Assembly: GCF_933775445.1 (NCBI RefSeq)
Contig: NW_026089441.1
Coordinates: forward strand, 1 to 64,000
Direction: 5' to 3'
Source of the DNA: Argentina anserina
Taxonomy: Eukaryota > Streptophyta > Magnoliopsida > Rosales > Rosaceae
DNA length: 64,000 bases
Positions 63,905 through 64,000 of the stretch are shown piece by piece. A program made the translations under genes and the position numbers. How positions within the stretch are numbered: the stretch's first letter is position 1; each line of letters starts with the position of its first letter. A model generated the notes under the pieces. It had not been told where the DNA came from. It saw nothing but the letters and a program-made list of their open reading frames with translations, and did no database searches.

Positions 63905-64000
63905 GTTTGAAAGAAACACACTCCCACACTTGCAAAACTCTCAAATATAATAGAAACTCGCATCAGAAAGCCTTACAGAAATATACTCAAACGAGAAATG
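63905..64000 (+). repeat. Start of a ninth ggcatag HOR copy, cut by window end
   Basis: The unit begins with the caaatataatag and cagaaatatactc tags of HOR unit 1. The window stops before the ggcatag site would appear, so membership is judged from the preceding tags only. Confidence 0.75.

Larger units (their letters stand above)
1..64000. repeat. Satellite DNA array filling the entire window
   Basis: Every stretch of the window is a copy of one repeat family. Motifs such as gtttgaaag, cactcccacacttgc and aatagaaactcgcatc recur every 148-149 or 188-190 bp from the first base to the last, always on the listed strand. Neighbouring monomers differ by a few substitutions or single-base indels. 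No unique sequence longer than part of a monomer was seen, and no transposon, gene or spacer interrupts the array. The consensus is about 35% G+C with strong strand asymmetry (A 47%, T 18%). Arrays of this size, homogeneity and head-to-tail order are typical of eukaryotic heterochromatic satellites. The chromosomal location and the species cannot be told from the sequence. Both window edges lie inside the array, so its full length is unknown. Confidence 0.98.

Noticed and set aside
1..64000. CRISPR array
   Set aside because: Repeats are 148-190 bp and directly adjacent with no unique spacers, and no cas-like gene is present.
1..64000. Canonical CENP-B box inside the monomer
   Set aside because: I looked for ttcg, four bases, a, two bases, cggg on both strands. 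The consensus has no cggg or cccg in that setting; the cactcccgcac variant lacks the rest of the motif.
1..64000. Telomeric repeat tracts
   Set aside because: No run of ttaggg, tttaggg, ttagg or a similar unit was seen. The C/A-rich cacactcccacac stretch occurs once per monomer and does not form a tract.
1..64000. Transposon-derived or LTR sequence within the monomer
   Set aside because: No terminal inverted repeat, target-site duplication, primer-binding site or polymerase-like reading frame was found. The internal structure is explained by ~21-bp direct segments.
1..64000. tRNA, rRNA or other structured RNA genes
   Set aside because: The units show no cloverleaf arms or A/B box promoters, and their A-richness leaves few stable stems. 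The caattg and atcgat palindromes are only 6 bp long.
1..64000. Recognition as a named satellite family of a given species
   Set aside because: The monomer lengths and motifs do not match any satellite I can identify with confidence from memory; a database search would be needed to name it.

Overview
The whole 64-kb window is one uninterrupted tandem satellite DNA array. I see no gene, RNA gene, transposon, CRISPR array or unique spacer. Every repeat unit points the same way and no inversion is visible. This is the kind of sequence found in eukaryotic heterochromatin (centromeric, pericentromeric, subtelomeric or interstitial). I do not recognise the satellite family and cannot name the lineage. 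CpG is not depleted in the consensus, which weakly argues against a genome with strong, long-term CpG methylation. All unit boundaries below were set by hand at the g of the conserved motif gtttgaaag, so they may be off by a base or two.

The array is written in two monomers. S is 148-149 bp. L is 188-190 bp and equals S plus a tandem duplication of 41 bp. I estimate roughly 380-390 monomers in all (157 counted in the first 25.7 kb). The reference S monomer can be cut into seven segments of about 21 bp, each ending in an A-rich stretch and four of them beginning gatac. L then has nine such segments (9 x 21 = 189). The listed strand is very A-rich (consensus S: A 69, C 30, T 27, G 22).

The S and L units are ordered into higher-order repeats (HORs) that change along the window. 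(1) About 1.6-11 kb: a 15-26-unit HOR tagged by a 156-bp deletion monomer, D. (2) 12.3-17.3 kb: a 2,475-bp 15-unit HOR present twice and nearly identical. (3) 17.3-31 kb: mosaic modules, including a 3,149-bp 19-unit repeat and one half of a 3.8-kb segmental copy whose partner lies 9,633 bp downstream. (4) 31.3-37.5 kb: a 2,998/3,147-bp tandem pair. (5) 37.2-42 kb: 1,502-bp and 1,161-bp repeats. (6) 42-49.2 kb: an 865-bp module in three dispersed copies, four-L runs, and a copied block in which one L has lost exactly the 41-bp insert. (7) 49.2-49.8 kb: a short irregular zone with truncated monomers. (8) 50.7-64 kb: a HOR tagged by ggcatag whose successive copies are 2,851, 2,553, 2,552, 865, 864, 864, 1,431 and 1,201 bp long.

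Nothing here looks like a protein-coding or defence system. Long reverse-strand open frames, up to 322 codons, arise because L is 189 bp (a multiple of three) and occurs in runs. The interesting biology is structural: a two-length monomer code, a 41-bp gain/loss step, and a readable history of HOR birth, contraction and shuffling.
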